Assembly: GCA_013289685.1 (NCBI GenBank)
Contig: JABCZL010000020.1
Span: 45,446-109,445 of the forward strand
Direction of reading: 5' to 3'
Source of the DNA: Acidobacteriota bacterium
GTDB lineage: Bacteria; Acidobacteriota; Terriglobia; Terriglobales; Acidobacteriaceae
DNA: 64,000 bases
Shown here one piece after another: positions 1-8,725 of this stretch; the stretch's first letter is position 1, and the number at the start of each line of letters is the position of its first letter. The notes below the pieces were generated by a model. That model had not been told where the DNA came from. It saw only the letters and a list, made by a program, of their open reading frames with translations, and did not search any database. The position numbers were made by a program, and so were the translations under genes.

Positions 1-1
1 C

Positions 2-133
2 GGTCTCGCGTTTGCTCCCGGACGCTCCGTCATTCTCGCCACCACGAACCCCGGCGGAACGGCCTCCGGCAGCCCCGGCGCCGTGCATCATCTTTCGTGG
101 GACATTCAGGGCCTGCCGCTCATCCCGGAATAA
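2..133 (+). CDS. C-terminal end of an unidentified protein (cut by window edge)
   Basis: An open frame enters from the left edge and ends at a TAA at 131-133, giving 43 residues that end in QGLPLIPE. The frame has no stop in the visible part and the codon use (C or G in most third positions) fits the neighbouring genes, so it is probably the tail of a real gene. No family could be recognised from this short piece. It precedes cinA by about 170 bases in the same direction. Confidence 0.5.
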   Translation, partial: GLAFAPGRSVILATTNPGGTASGSPGAVHHLSWDIQGLPLIPE

Positions 134-209
134 TCTCCGTTCGGTTTTGTCTAATTCCGCCTTCTGTTTTTGTTTAATTCCGCCTCTCGTCTTGTCATTC
201 TCCCCTCTT

Positions 210-250
210 GTTTGTCATTCCGAACGAAGTGAGGAACCTGCTTCCTGCGT
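210..250. repeat. Dispersed intergenic repeat of the TCATTCCGAACGAAGTGAGG type
   Basis: This stretch upstream of cinA reads as the familiar intergenic string that gives HSERSEE when translated by accident. A related, longer copy lies at about 12690-12805. It is non-coding; the short open frame over it is an artefact. Whether it is transcribed as part of the cinA leader cannot be told. Confidence 0.45.
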
Positions 251-305
251 GCGTCACCAAACACCTCCGCTCTCGCTCCTCCGTTTTCATTTAAACTTCT
301 AACGC

Positions 306-1550
306 GTGAACGCTGAAATCATTGCGGTGGGTTCCGAGATGCTTACGCCCTTCCGCATGGACACCAACTCGCTCTACCTCACCGAGCAGCTCAACCTGCT
401 GGGCGTCGACGTAATTTTCAAGAGCATCGTCGGCGACGACCGGCGGCGCCTGGTCGCCGCGGCACAGCACGGCTTGTTTCGCTCTGACATCCTGATCTTC
501 AGCGGCGGCCTTGGCCCCACCGAAGACGATCTGACTCGTGAGGCTGTGGCCGAAGCGCTCGGCCTGAGTCTGCGACGCGATCCCGAAATCCTGGCTCGTC
601 TGGAGAAACGCTTTGCCGAGCGCGGCTGGAAGATGTCCGCCAACAACGCCAAGCAGGCCGACGTTCTCGAAGGCGCCAGTGTCCTTCCGAATCCAAACGG
701 CACCGCTCCGGGGCAGTGGCTTAGCGGAGAGTTCGACGGGCGCGAGCACACCATTGTGCTGCTCCCCGGCCCTCCCCACGAAATGAAGGCGCTGTTCGAG
801 GCCGAGGTGCGCGAGCGCCTGCGCGCCAAAGTCCCTCCGGCATTTCTCGCAGTGCGGACGCTGAAGATCGCGATGCTCGGCGAATCGGCGGTCGATGCGC
901 GCGTCGCTCCCATCTACAAACGCTATACCGACGTCGAGACCACCATCCTGGCCGGGGCCGGAGAAATCGAGCTGCACTTCAAAAACATCGCGGCCACCGT
1001 GGATGCCGCCCAGCGCCGCGTCGACGAAGTTGCGGGCGTGGTTGAAGACGAACTGGACGACGCGGTCTACTCGCGCAACGGAGAATCTCTGGAGCAGATC
1101 GTCGGCTACTGGCTGCAGATGCGCGACGCGACCGTCGCCGTAGCGGAGTCCTGCACCGGAGGCCTGCTCGCCGAGCGCATCACGTCGATCGGCGGCAGCT
1201 CGCGATACTTTCTCGGCGGCGCGGTCGTTTACTCCAACGCGCTGAAAACCGAACTCGCCGGAGTGCCCGCGGAAATGATCGAGCGCCACGGGGCAGTCAG
1301 CCGCGAAGTGGCGGCCGCCCTGGCCGAAGGCATCCGCTACCGCTGTGAGTCGACGCTGGGCGTGGGTATCACCGGCGTGGCGGGACCCACTGGAGGAACA
1401 CCGGAAAAGCCCGTGGGCCTGGTGTTTCACGCCGTAGCCACCACCACTGGAACCGAAGTCGTCCAGCGCAATTTTCCCGGCGACCGCAAACGCATCCGCC
1501 GCTTCGCATCCACCATGGCGATGGACATGGTGAGAAAGAAACTGATGTGA
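306..1550 (+). CDS. cinA: CinA family nicotinamide-nucleotide amidohydrolase / competence-damage protein
   Basis: 414 residues, the usual length of two-domain CinA. The N-terminal half is a MoCF-type (molybdopterin-binding-like) domain with the motif SGGLGPTEDD at residues 66-75; this half is linked to ADP-ribose pyrophosphatase activity in some homologues. The C-terminal half is the amidohydrolase domain, with AESCTGG at about 280-286 and the GITGVAGP motif further on; it deamidates nicotinamide mononucleotide to nicotinate mononucleotide in pyridine-nucleotide salvage. The start is a GTG at 306, which begins exactly at the conserved NAEIIAVGSE region. It is a cytoplasmic enzyme. It is followed by a long inverted repeat and then thpR, in the same direction. 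Identification is by motif and is firm; the pyrophosphatase activity of this copy is not shown. Confidence 0.95.
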   Translation: MNAEIIAVGSEMLTPFRMDTNSLYLTEQLNLLGVDVIFKSIVGDDRRRLVAAAQHGLFRSDILIFSGGLGPTEDDLTREAVAEALGLSLRRDPEILARLEKRFAERGWKMSANNAKQADVLEGASVLPNPNGTAPGQWLSGEFDGREHTIVLLPGPPHEMKALFEAEVRERLRAKVPPAFLAVRTLKIAMLGESAVDARVAPIYKRYTDVETTILAGAGEIELHFKNIAATVDAAQRRVDEVAGVVEDELDDAVYSRNGESLEQIVGYWLQMRDATVAVAESCTGGLLAERITSIGGSSRYFLGGAVVYSNALKTELAGVPAEMIERHGAVSREVAAALAEGIRYRCESTLGVGITGVAGPTGGTPEKPVGLVFHAVATTTGTEVVQRNFPGDRKRIRRFASTMAMDMVRKKLM

Positions 1551-1554
1551 AGTA

Positions 1555-1626
1555 AGCTCCTAGCTACTAGCTTCTAGCTGTTGGCTGCCCAGGGGTTGAC
1601 TTGCTAGAAGCTAGCAGCTAGGAGCT
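1555..1626. repeat. 24-bp inverted repeat between cinA and thpR
   Basis: The left arm (1555-1578) and right arm (1603-1626) are reverse complements at 23 of 24 positions, with a 24-base loop. Each arm is itself made of CTAGC-type units (for example AGCTCCTAGC). Transcribed, it would form a very stable stem directly after the cinA stop, but it has no run of T, so it is more like a repetitive element or a processing/attenuation structure than a classical terminator. Confidence 0.7.
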
Positions 1627-1638
1627 ATTAGCTGTTCC

Positions 1639-2226
1639 ATGCGCCTCTTCATCGCTCTCGACATCGACGACGCCATCCGCGAGCGCATCGCCCGCTTCGT
1701 GGAAGGAGTGAGTGGGTTTGCGCCCGACGCGCGCTGGGCGAAGCCGGAATCCATGCACGTCACCTTGAAGTTCATTGGCGAGCCACCGGAGCCTGCGGTC
1801 GACCAGATCAAGCAGGCACTAGCAACCGTCGTATCCTCGGCGGCCGACATTCACTTCCGCGGCTACGGATTCTTCCCTACCGCGAAATCGGCCCGCGTAT
1901 TCTGGATCGGCGTCGAGGCTGGCCCGGAGCTCGCAGCCCTGGCGGCGGCGGTCGATGCCAAGATGGCGTCCCTAGGAATTCCAAAAGAAGACCGATCCTT
2001 CAGTCCACACCTGACGCTGGCGCGCGGCGCAGGCTCTTCCGGTTCGCCGCACCGCAGCAAAACGGACGCCCCGAATCACAACTTCCACCGCCTGCAGGGA
2101 AAACTGACCGCCCTGTCCACCCCGGATTTTGGTACCATGACAGCCCGCCAGTTCTTTTTGTACCAAAGCCAACTCTCCCCGAAAGGATCGAAGTACACGA
2201 AGCTAGCGGGATTCGCGTTACAGTAG
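1639..2226 (+). CDS. thpR: RNA 2',3'-cyclic phosphodiesterase (2'-5' RNA ligase family)
   Basis: 195 residues, typical for the LigT/ThpR family. It carries the two HxTx signature motifs of 2H phosphoesterases: HVTLKF with the first histidine at residue 40 and HLTLAR with its histidine at 124. These two histidines form the active site that opens 2',3'-cyclic phosphates on RNA and, in vitro, can join 2'-5' tRNA halves. The protein is soluble with no signal peptide. It sits between cinA and plsY, a cluster order of house-keeping genes without tight overlap, separated from cinA by the inverted repeat and from plsY by a GC-rich dispersed repeat. Family assignment is firm; the biological substrate is not known even for well-studied members. 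Confidence 0.93.
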   Translation: MRLFIALDIDDAIRERIARFVEGVSGFAPDARWAKPESMHVTLKFIGEPPEPAVDQIKQALATVVSSAADIHFRGYGFFPTAKSARVFWIGVEAGPELAALAAAVDAKMASLGIPKEDRSFSPHLTLARGAGSSGSPHRSKTDAPNHNFHRLQGKLTALSTPDFGTMTARQFFLYQSQLSPKGSKYTKLAGFALQ

Positions 2227-2274
2227 CGCCGGCGTCTCGCCGGCTGTCGCGGGGGCGTCCCGCCCGCGCCGCGG
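2223..2274. repeat. GC-rich dispersed repeat, copy 1
   Basis: Starts GTAGCGCCGGCGTCTCGCC and contains two GGCG/CGCC hairpins. Reverse-complement copies occur at 5002-5050 and 7201-7248, and a degraded copy lies at 11411-11458, all between genes. Confidence 0.7.
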
Positions 2275-2296
2275 TGAGCGCACGAACATTCAATCC

Positions 2297-2962
2297 ATGC
2301 CGAGATTCGTTTTCATCGCCGCCGCAAGCTACCTGCTGGGCTCCATCCCCTTCGGCTACCTCCTCGTCCGCATCTTCCGCGGCGAAGACGTGCGACTCAG
2401 CGGCAGCGGCAACATCGGAGCCACCAACGTCTCCCGCAAGTCCCCCGCGCTTGGCGTGATGACGCTTCTGCTGGACGCGCTGAAAGGATCCTCTGCAGTG
2501 ATTGTCGGAATTATCGTGAGTCTGCCGTTCATGGATCCCGCATCCCAGATTCCATGGCGCCTGTTGCTGCCGCCTTCGCCGCCCGACCTCGCGGTCTCGG
2601 CCGCTACCGCCGCGCTCTTCGCAGTCGTTGGCCACATGTTTCCGGTGTGGCTGAAGTTTCGCGGAGGCAAAGGCGTGGCCACCGCCCTCGGCGCGTTCGT
2701 CATCATCGCACCCAAAGCCGTACTCGTGTCCGCCGGATTGTTTATCCTCCTCGTGCTTGTCTTCCGTTACGTTTCTCTGGGATCAAGCGCCGCAGTCGTG
2801 GCTTTCCCCCTTCTGGCTCTCGCTCTGCGCGAATACGGCAGCAGTTACTTAGCTCTCCTGCTGATGGCATTGGCATCGCTGCTCATCGTCGCGAAGCACC
2901 ACGCCAACATTCGCCGTCTGTTGGCGGGAACAGAAAACCGCTTTGGCGCGAGGTCGACATAA
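2297..2962 (+). CDS. plsY: Glycerol-3-phosphate acyltransferase PlsY
   Basis: 221 residues, a polytopic inner-membrane protein. It opens with the diagnostic motif YLLGSIPFGYLL, has GSGNIGATNV (residues about 36-45) where the acyl-phosphate binds, and a FRGGKGVAT motif near residue 120; these three are the conserved motifs of PlsY. The enzyme moves the acyl group of acyl-phosphate to sn-glycerol-3-phosphate, the first step of phospholipid synthesis. The next gene, gpsA, makes the glycerol-3-phosphate substrate, begins 24 bases downstream and is read in the same direction, so the pair is very probably one transcription unit. The start at 2297 places the first membrane helix at the N-terminus as in known PlsY. 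Confidence 0.95.
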   Translation: MPRFVFIAAASYLLGSIPFGYLLVRIFRGEDVRLSGSGNIGATNVSRKSPALGVMTLLLDALKGSSAVIVGIIVSLPFMDPASQIPWRLLLPPSPPDLAVSAATAALFAVVGHMFPVWLKFRGGKGVATALGAFVIIAPKAVLVSAGLFILLVLVFRYVSLGSSAAVVAFPLLALALREYGSSYLALLLMALASLLIVAKHHANIRRLLAGTENRFGARST

Positions 2963-2986
2963 GATGGTCCGCATCAGGGGGCGCGC

Positions 2987-4006
2987 ATGAGTGAGATCGC
3001 CGTCATCGGTGGAGGGGCGTGGGGCACCGGAATCGCCATCGTGCTCGGACGCAAAGGCACGCACCGCGTCCGCCTGTGGGCTCACGAGGCCGATGTCTGC
3101 GAGTGCATCACGCACCAGCGGGTCAACGAGAAATTCCTTCCCGGCCGCCGCATTCCGGATTCCGTCACCGCCAGCACCGATCTGGCTGCGACTCTTAGGG
3201 GCGCGCACATCGTCGTCAGCGTCATGCCTTCGCAACATTGCCGCGCCTTGTTCGAGCGCATGCGGCCGCTGATCCAGCCGCAAACGCTGATCGTCAGCGC
3301 TACCAAGGGTCTCGAAGAAGGCTCGCTAAAGCGCATGACCGAGGTGATCACCGAAGTGCTGAAGCGCGATAACGGAACCTCTCCCGCCGTGGGCGCGCTC
3401 AGCGGACCTTCCTTCGCCCAGGAAGTCGCGCGCGGCGATCCCACGGCAATCACCATCGCCTCAAGTGACGCCACGCTGCTGCGTACCGTTCAGCAGGAAT
3501 TCAGCGACCCCAGTTTCCGCGTCTACACCAACAACGATGTCATCGGCGTGGAGTTGGGCGGAGCCTTAAAGAATATTGTCGCTATCGCCGCCGGAATCTG
3601 CGACGGTCTCGGCCTCGGCCACAACTCGGTCGCAGCCCTGATCACCCGCGGCCTGGCGGAGATGACGCGCCTCGTCGTTGCCTGCGGAGGCCGCACCGAG
3701 ACCATGGCCGGCCTCGCCGGACTCGGCGACCTCGTCCTTACCTGCACCGGCGGCCTGTCGCGCAATCGCAGCGTCGGCGTCGAACTCGGCCGTGGCCGCA
3801 CCCTGCCCGAGATCATCGCCGGAATGCACGGCATGGTCGCTGAAGGTGTCTTCACCACCTCGGCCGCCGTCGGACTCGCTCACGCCCGCAACGTGGAAAT
3901 GCCCATCACCGAGCAGATGCACGCCATCCTGCATCAGGGGAAATCTCCCCGGGAAGCGACCCAGGTATTAATGTCGCGCACCGGCAAAAGCGAGACGGGA
4001 GCGTAG
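2987..4006 (+). CDS. gpsA: NAD(P)H-dependent glycerol-3-phosphate dehydrogenase
   Basis: 339 residues, standard GpsA length. The N-terminal Rossmann motif is VIGGGAWGTG (residues 6-15). The C-terminal catalytic part has GVELGGALKNIVAIAAG with the active-site lysine, followed by GLGDLVLTCTGGLSRNR, both hallmarks of GpsA. It reduces dihydroxyacetone phosphate to sn-glycerol-3-phosphate for phospholipid synthesis in the cytoplasm and feeds PlsY, encoded just upstream. The start codon ATG at 2987 is placed three codons before the first beta strand, which suits the family. Nothing unusual was seen. Confidence 0.96.
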   Translation: MSEIAVIGGGAWGTGIAIVLGRKGTHRVRLWAHEADVCECITHQRVNEKFLPGRRIPDSVTASTDLAATLRGAHIVVSVMPSQHCRALFERMRPLIQPQTLIVSATKGLEEGSLKRMTEVITEVLKRDNGTSPAVGALSGPSFAQEVARGDPTAITIASSDATLLRTVQQEFSDPSFRVYTNNDVIGVELGGALKNIVAIAAGICDGLGLGHNSVAALITRGLAEMTRLVVACGGRTETMAGLAGLGDLVLTCTGGLSRNRSVGVELGRGRTLPEIIAGMHGMVAEGVFTTSAAVGLAHARNVEMPITEQMHAILHQGKSPREATQVLMSRTGKSETGA

Positions 4007-4076
4007 TAAGTTCCCTTCGTGTACCTTAGAGTCCTTAGTGGTTGAAGATTTTCGCTTTCAATCCTTGGAGCCTCCT

Positions 4077-4994
4077 ATGCGCAAATTCAATCTCGCGTTC
4101 GCAATCCTCCTGATCACGCCACTCTGCTTCGCACAAACCAAGACGATCGCTGAGCGCCTCGGCTACCCAGCCGATTCGAAACTGCTGATCATCCACGCGG
4201 ATGACCTCGCCGTCGCCCACTCCGAAGACGCCGCCAGCTTCGACGCGCTCGACCGGCATGCCGTCACCTCCGCCAGCATCATGGTTCCCTGCCCCTGGCT
4301 CACCGAGGTTGCTGACTACGCGAAAGCCCATCCCGACGCCGACCTCGGCCTGCACCTGACCCTCACCGCCGAATGGAAAACCTACCGCTGGGGGCCGGTT
4401 GCGTCCAAGGACACCGTCCCGAGCCTGCTCGATCCCTCGGGATATCTCTGGCCCGAAGTCGAACCCGCCGTTCGCAGCTTGAAAGCCGAGGAAGCAGAGC
4501 GCGAAATTCGCGCCCAGATCGAACACGCGATGGCCGTGGGAATCCATCCCACTCACCTCGACAGTCACATGGGAACGCTTTTCGCGCGGCCCGATCTGTT
4601 CGCCGTCTATGTGAAAGTCGCCCACGAGTACAAACTGCCGTTCCTCGCAGTTCGAACTCCGGACGCCCCCAAAGAACTTCTGTCCGTGCTCTCCGAGAAA
4701 GACGTCGTTCTCGATTCGGTGGTGATCGCCGGTCCGCAGGTCGGCGCCGCCAACTGGAAGACTTTCTACTACAACGCCATCAAGAACCTGAAACCCGGCC
4801 TCACCGAAATCATTGTTCACCTCGGCCACGACGATGCCGAACTGCAGGCCGTCATGGCCGACCACCCCGACTACGGCGCCGCCTGGCGCCAACGCGACTA
4901 CGACGTTGTAAGCAGCCCCGAATTCAAACAGGTGCTGGAAGAAAACCACATAATCCTGATCCATTGGAAGGATTTGAAGAAGCTTCTCAAGTAG
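4077..4994 (+). CDS. Exported YdjC/ChbG-like carbohydrate deacetylase
   Basis: 305 residues from the ATG at 4077, which is preceded by GGAG at 4067-4070 and opens with a clear signal peptide (RKFNLAFAILLITPLCFAQ). A GTG at 4038 would extend the frame by 13 residues but would bury the signal peptide. After the signal peptide comes IIHADDLAVAHSED, the metal-binding motif of the YdjC/ChbG/HpnK family (two Asp and nearby His), then LGLHLTLTAEW and THLDSHMG with further metal-ligand histidines. Known members remove acetyl groups from chitobiose-like sugars or from a hopanoid intermediate. The export signal argues for an extracytoplasmic glycan or oligosaccharide substrate, which I cannot specify. 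It is followed by a dispersed repeat and stands alone as a unit. Confidence 0.82.
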   Translation: MRKFNLAFAILLITPLCFAQTKTIAERLGYPADSKLLIIHADDLAVAHSEDAASFDALDRHAVTSASIMVPCPWLTEVADYAKAHPDADLGLHLTLTAEWKTYRWGPVASKDTVPSLLDPSGYLWPEVEPAVRSLKAEEAEREIRAQIEHAMAVGIHPTHLDSHMGTLFARPDLFAVYVKVAHEYKLPFLAVRTPDAPKELLSVLSEKDVVLDSVVIAGPQVGAANWKTFYYNAIKNLKPGLTEIIVHLGHDDAELQAVMADHPDYGAAWRQRDYDVVSSPEFKQVLEENHIILIHWKDLKKLLK

Positions 4995-5001
4995 CCTGCG
5001 C

Positions 5002-5050
5002 GGTGCGGGCGGGGACGCCCCCACGACAGCCGCCGAGACGGCGGCGCTAC
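5002..5050. repeat. GC-rich dispersed repeat, copy 2
   Basis: Reverse-complement copy of the element at 2223-2274, ending GGCGGCGCTAC. It contains a CCGCC-GAGA-CGGCGG hairpin followed by CTACTTTTCT, so in this place it could also end transcription of the upstream deacetylase gene. Confidence 0.65.
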
Positions 5051-5174
5051 TTTTCTCCTTCTTCTTGCCAAACCCGCGCCAGAGGCCGCTTTCGGAAGGT
5101 ACTTTGGTAATGCCAACCCCTCCAGCTTTTTCGTCGCACCTGCCCGGTTCCCTATTAGAATTTTAAGGATACCT

Positions 5175-7076
5175 TTGAAAGCCGCCGCCACTTCGCCTTC
5201 GGCGTCTGCGAGAAGTGAAGGGAGAGACTTGTCCACCAGCGCTCCGAATCACGCACGCATCCCGATTCTGTATGTAATCCTCGGTGTGCTTCTGGTGATC
5301 AGTATCGTCCCGATGTATTTCTACTCGGCGCAGGTCGAGGCCATTAACCGCGACCGCCTGAAGACCAACGAGATGCTGCTGCAGAACACGGTGACGCGCT
5401 CGCTGGCGGATGATCTGGCACAACACGAACGCTCGCTGCACATGATGCTGGCCAACTTGACGTCGGCCATTCAGGTAGCCAGTGGCGGAGACCTGGGCGA
5501 GGGCAACATTCAGGCTCCCGAACTGCGGGCTCTGCTGGAAAATTTTGTATCATCGTCCGATGAAGTCGCCTACGCCACTCTACTGAACTCTGATGCCAAA
5601 GGCATTTCCGCCGGACGCATCGCGCCCGACGCTTTCCTCAACCGCGAACTTGAGCGCGCCTACTCGGCCGCCCGCGATGGCCGTGAATACAACGGCCAGG
5701 CCCTGGTCGTCGGCGAAGGCAAGTCCGCGCGCACCGTGTTCCTGGTCAGTTATCCGGTGAAATACGGGCAGCGTTTTCTGGGAATGATCGCAACCGTAGT
5801 CGACCTGCAATTCCTGATCCGGCGCCTGCAGGAAGTCGCCGGGGGCGGCCTCACTCCTTACGTGGTCGATGCACAGGGCCGCCTGGTCGCTGCTGCCACG
5901 CCCGTGTTTGCCACCGGACAGGACATGAAGAACCTCGACATTGTGCGCAACTTCGTCGATGGCGGCAACAAGGCGCAATTCGCCGAAACCCGTGAATTCA
6001 CGGTTGATAGCGGCTCCGATCACGTCGCTATGCTGGGCACCTTCAGCCCGGTGATGTCGCTGAACTGGGCGGTCGTGGTGCAGAAGCCGCGCGACGAGGC
6101 CTATCGCGGAGTTATCGAAATGCAGCGCACCGCCCGCCTGCTGGCCCTGCTGGCGGTGCTGTTGAGCATCGGCGTCAGCATTTTTGCCGCGCGCCGCATC
6201 ACCAATCCGCTGCAGGTGCTCACCCAGTCCAGCCGCGCCCTCGCTCGCGGCGACTTCTCGCAGCGGGTCAACCTTTGGAGCCGCACCGAGATAGGTGAAC
6301 TCGCCCACACTTTCAATACTATGTCTGACGAACTCGAACATTTCGTCGAAGACCTGAAGCGCGCCGCCGAAGAAAATCGGGAGCTGTTCATGGGCTCCAT
6401 CCAGATGCTCGCTGGAGCGGTCGACGAAAAGGACCCTTACACCCGCGGCCATTCCGACCGGGTCACGCGCTATTCCCTGCTCGTCGCCAAGGAAATGAAC
6501 CTGCCCGAGTCTTTTCTGGAGACGCTGCGCATCTCCGCCCAGTTGCACGACGTGGGCAAGATCGGGATCGAAGATCACATTCTCAAAAAGCCCGGCGCGC
6601 TAACCGAAGAAGAATTCGAAGTCATGAAGACGCACACCACCAAAGGCGCCAACATTCTGCGTCCGGTTACGCAGTTGGCGGAAATGCTCCCCGGCATTGA
6701 GTTGCACCACGAGGCACTCGACGGCCGCGGATATCCCTACGGACTGCAGGGCGATCAGATTCCGCTTCTGGCGCGTGTAATCGCCGTGGGTGACACTTTC
6801 GACGCGCTGACTACCAATCGTCCGTACCAGCAGGCGCATACGCCCGAGCAGGCGTTGCAGATTATCCGGAACCTGGCCGGCAAGCGCCTCGATCCCAAAG
6901 CGGTGGAGGCTCTCCTCGCGGTCTATGCCCGCGGCGAAATCAAAATCCAGCGCTTCACCATCAAGCGCCCGATCGCACCCTCACCCGCGGAGGCACCCGT
7001 GGTCGCAGTCGCCGCGGCTACGGCAACCCCGTCCGCCACCGCCGCAACCGCAACCCTGGAAAGAACCCGCGTGTAA
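5175..7076 (+). CDS. Membrane sensor with HAMP and HD-GYP c-di-GMP phosphodiesterase domain
   Basis: 633 residues from a TTG at 5175, five bases after AAGGA (5165-5169). A membrane helix at about 29-50 is followed by a periplasmic sensor region of about 260 residues (Cache-like in size and position), a second helix near 318-338, a HAMP linker (RRITNPLQVLTQSSRALARG), and a C-terminal HD-GYP domain. The catalytic motifs are intact: HDVGKIG at 458-464 and HHEALDGRGYP at 511-521. Such proteins hydrolyse cyclic di-GMP and lower its level in response to an outside signal. The tail after about residue 600 is Ala/Thr/Pro-rich and probably unstructured. It faces the MFS gene convergently. Family is firm; the signal is unknown. 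Confidence 0.9.
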   Translation: MKAAATSPSASARSEGRDLSTSAPNHARIPILYVILGVLLVISIVPMYFYSAQVEAINRDRLKTNEMLLQNTVTRSLADDLAQHERSLHMMLANLTSAIQVASGGDLGEGNIQAPELRALLENFVSSSDEVAYATLLNSDAKGISAGRIAPDAFLNRELERAYSAARDGREYNGQALVVGEGKSARTVFLVSYPVKYGQRFLGMIATVVDLQFLIRRLQEVAGGGLTPYVVDAQGRLVAAATPVFATGQDMKNLDIVRNFVDGGNKAQFAETREFTVDSGSDHVAMLGTFSPVMSLNWAVVVQKPRDEAYRGVIEMQRTARLLALLAVLLSIGVSIFAARRITNPLQVLTQSSRALARGDFSQRVNLWSRTEIGELAHTFNTMSDELEHFVEDLKRAAEENRELFMGSIQMLAGAVDEKDPYTRGHSDRVTRYSLLVAKEMNLPESFLETLRISAQLHDVGKIGIEDHILKKPGALTEEEFEVMKTHTTKGANILRPVTQLAEMLPGIELHHEALDGRGYPYGLQGDQIPLLARVIAVGDTFDALTTNRPYQQAHTPEQALQIIRNLAGKRLDPKAVEALLAVYARGEIKIQRFTIKRPIAPSPAEAPVVAVAAATATPSATAATATLERTRV

Positions 7077-7200
7077 TGCGGTTGACGGGGCAAGCACTGC
7101 CTGCCGTAAAAAATTTCTGGAGGGCTGAAAGGCCAGCTGAAAAACCACGGCGTTAGTGAACATTTATGAGATGCTCTGGACAGCTTGCTGGAGTTTGAGT

Positions 7201-7248
7201 GTGGCGGCGAGGACGCCGCCACGACAGCCGGCGGGACGCCGGCGCTAC
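7201..7248. repeat. GC-rich dispersed repeat, copy 3
   Basis: Begins GTGGCGGCGAGGACGCC and ends GGCGCTAC, the reverse complement of the 2223-2274 element with only scattered differences. It lies between two convergent genes (HD-GYP sensor and MFS exporter), where its hairpins could serve as a shared transcription end. Confidence 0.7.
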
Positions 7249-7255
7249 GAAACCT

Positions 7256-8473
7256 TCACAGCGCGGCCACTCGTCGCTGCACCAGCAGAAAATACGCCGC
7301 CACTAGAACCAGCACCAGCCCGTTCACACCCAACACGATCGGTGCGGTGAACATTGGAACGAGCCATCCCGACAGCAAGTTGCCCATCGGCATGCCCCCG
7401 CGGAAAGCGAAGTTGTACACGCTCATTACCCGTCCGCGCATTTCATTGGTGATGATCAATTGTACGAGCGACGTCATCGTGGCAAACACCGCCATCATCG
7501 AGGCTCCCACCACCACCAGCGTGGCATAGCTGACGGGCAAAGACTTCGACAGGGAGAAAACCGCAATCCCCGCGCCCAGGCAGATCAGCATCAGCAGCGC
7601 GAACCGTCCCTTGCTGCGCATGTTGCCCAGCCCCGCGATCGCCAGCGATCCACAAATCGATCCCACTCCCATCAGCGACAGCAAATTCCCGTAGGTCTCT
7701 GGCCCGCGATGAAAAATATCTTTCACGAACACGGGTATGTACGTCCGCATCGGCATGGCCAGGAATGTCATTAGGAACGCCAGCACGATCAGTCCCACCA
7801 TCGAGCCCTGGTGCCAGATGAACTTGATCCCCTGCGTCAGGCTTTTGTACATCGACTGCTTCGTATTTTCCGGCACGAATCGCGATGAGATCATCGACAG
7901 CGAAATGATCGGTGCCAGAAACGAAAGTGCATTTAGTCCGAAGCACCACTTTTCTCCCAGCTTCGCCAGCGTGATCCCGGCCAGCGCCGGCCCCACCGTA
8001 ACCGCCAGATTGAACTGGATCGAGTTCAGCGCAATTGCGTTCGGCATGTCCTCCTTGTCGACCAGAGTCGGAATCAGCGCCGAATACGCAGGGCCGCCAA
8101 ACGCCTGCGCCAGTCCCGACACGAATGACAGACATAGGATCGGCCACACATGGGTCAGCCCCATGGCCACCAGAACTGTCAGCGTCCCCGCGCTCGCCAT
8201 CTGCAGCCACTGCGACACCAGCAGAATCTTCCGGCGCTCGGTGCGGTCCGCCACCACGCCGCCGATGATCGTAAACAAAAAGATGGGAAGCCCCGCCAGA
8301 AACTGATCCAGCCCCAGCAGGCGGGCGGAATGGCTCAGCCGGTAGATGAGCCAGCCCTGCGCCACGATCTGCATCCAGGTGCCGATGCTGGACGTGCAGG
8401 CGCCGATCCACATGAGGCGGAAGTCGCGATAGTGAAATGCCTTGAAGATTCTGCGAAGTGTCGGCGTTGGCAT
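7256..8473 (-). CDS. MFS transporter (enterobactin-exporter-like, MFS_3 family)
   Basis: 405 residues with about twelve hydrophobic helices. The opening FKAFHYRDFRLMWIG followed by GTWMQIVAQGWLIYRLS is typical of the MFS_3 group, which includes the EntS siderophore exporter and many efflux carriers of unknown substrate. The loop ADRTERRKILL between helices 2 and 3 matches the conserved MFS motif A (D-R-x-x-R-R). The gene stands alone on the minus strand, convergent with the HD-GYP gene and divergent from the kinase gene at 8726, so it has its own promoter in 8474-8725. No biosynthesis genes nearby suggest a substrate. Confidence 0.88.
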   Translation of the reverse strand: MPTPTLRRIFKAFHYRDFRLMWIGACTSSIGTWMQIVAQGWLIYRLSHSARLLGLDQFLAGLPIFLFTIIGGVVADRTERRKILLVSQWLQMASAGTLTVLVAMGLTHVWPILCLSFVSGLAQAFGGPAYSALIPTLVDKEDMPNAIALNSIQFNLAVTVGPALAGITLAKLGEKWCFGLNALSFLAPIISLSMISSRFVPENTKQSMYKSLTQGIKFIWHQGSMVGLIVLAFLMTFLAMPMRTYIPVFVKDIFHRGPETYGNLLSLMGVGSICGSLAIAGLGNMRSKGRFALLMLICLGAGIAVFSLSKSLPVSYATLVVVGASMMAVFATMTSLVQLIITNEMRGRVMSVYNFAFRGGMPMGNLLSGWLVPMFTAPIVLGVNGLVLVLVAAYFLLVQRRVAAL

Positions 8474-8725
8474 GGGTTCCGTGCGGACTCGTTCCAGAAT
8501 CTATCTTCGCACGAGAAGGTGTTTCTTGCCTCCGTCACATCTGCAACCCGGCTAAAACGAAAATCATGAACCCCAAAGGCGCGAAGGTCCACGAAGAGCC
8601 TACTGATTAGGTGTTTCGTTTGTGAACCTCGTGGCCTTCTTGGTTAAGGACTCTCGCCTCCCTTTACACCGGACGCCGATCAGTGCAAAATCGTCGGGCC
8701 TAACGTTCGCTCACGGAGTGCCATC

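Noticed and set aside
12..302. 96-codon open frame before cinA
   Set aside because: It overlaps the tail of the gene that enters from the left in another frame and runs through a non-coding repeat; no family likeness and no ribosome site.
291..1430. Long minus-strand open frame opposite cinA
   Set aside because: Shadow of cinA caused by high GC at third positions; similar shadows opposite gpsA, the HD-GYP gene, ftsY, the beta-helix gene and the 879-residue gene were rejected likewise.
8575..8650. Apparent inverted GAAGG/CCTTC pattern upstream of the zinc-ribbon kinase
   Set aside because: Arms are short and imperfect; could be a dispersed repeat but no second copy was seen in the window.
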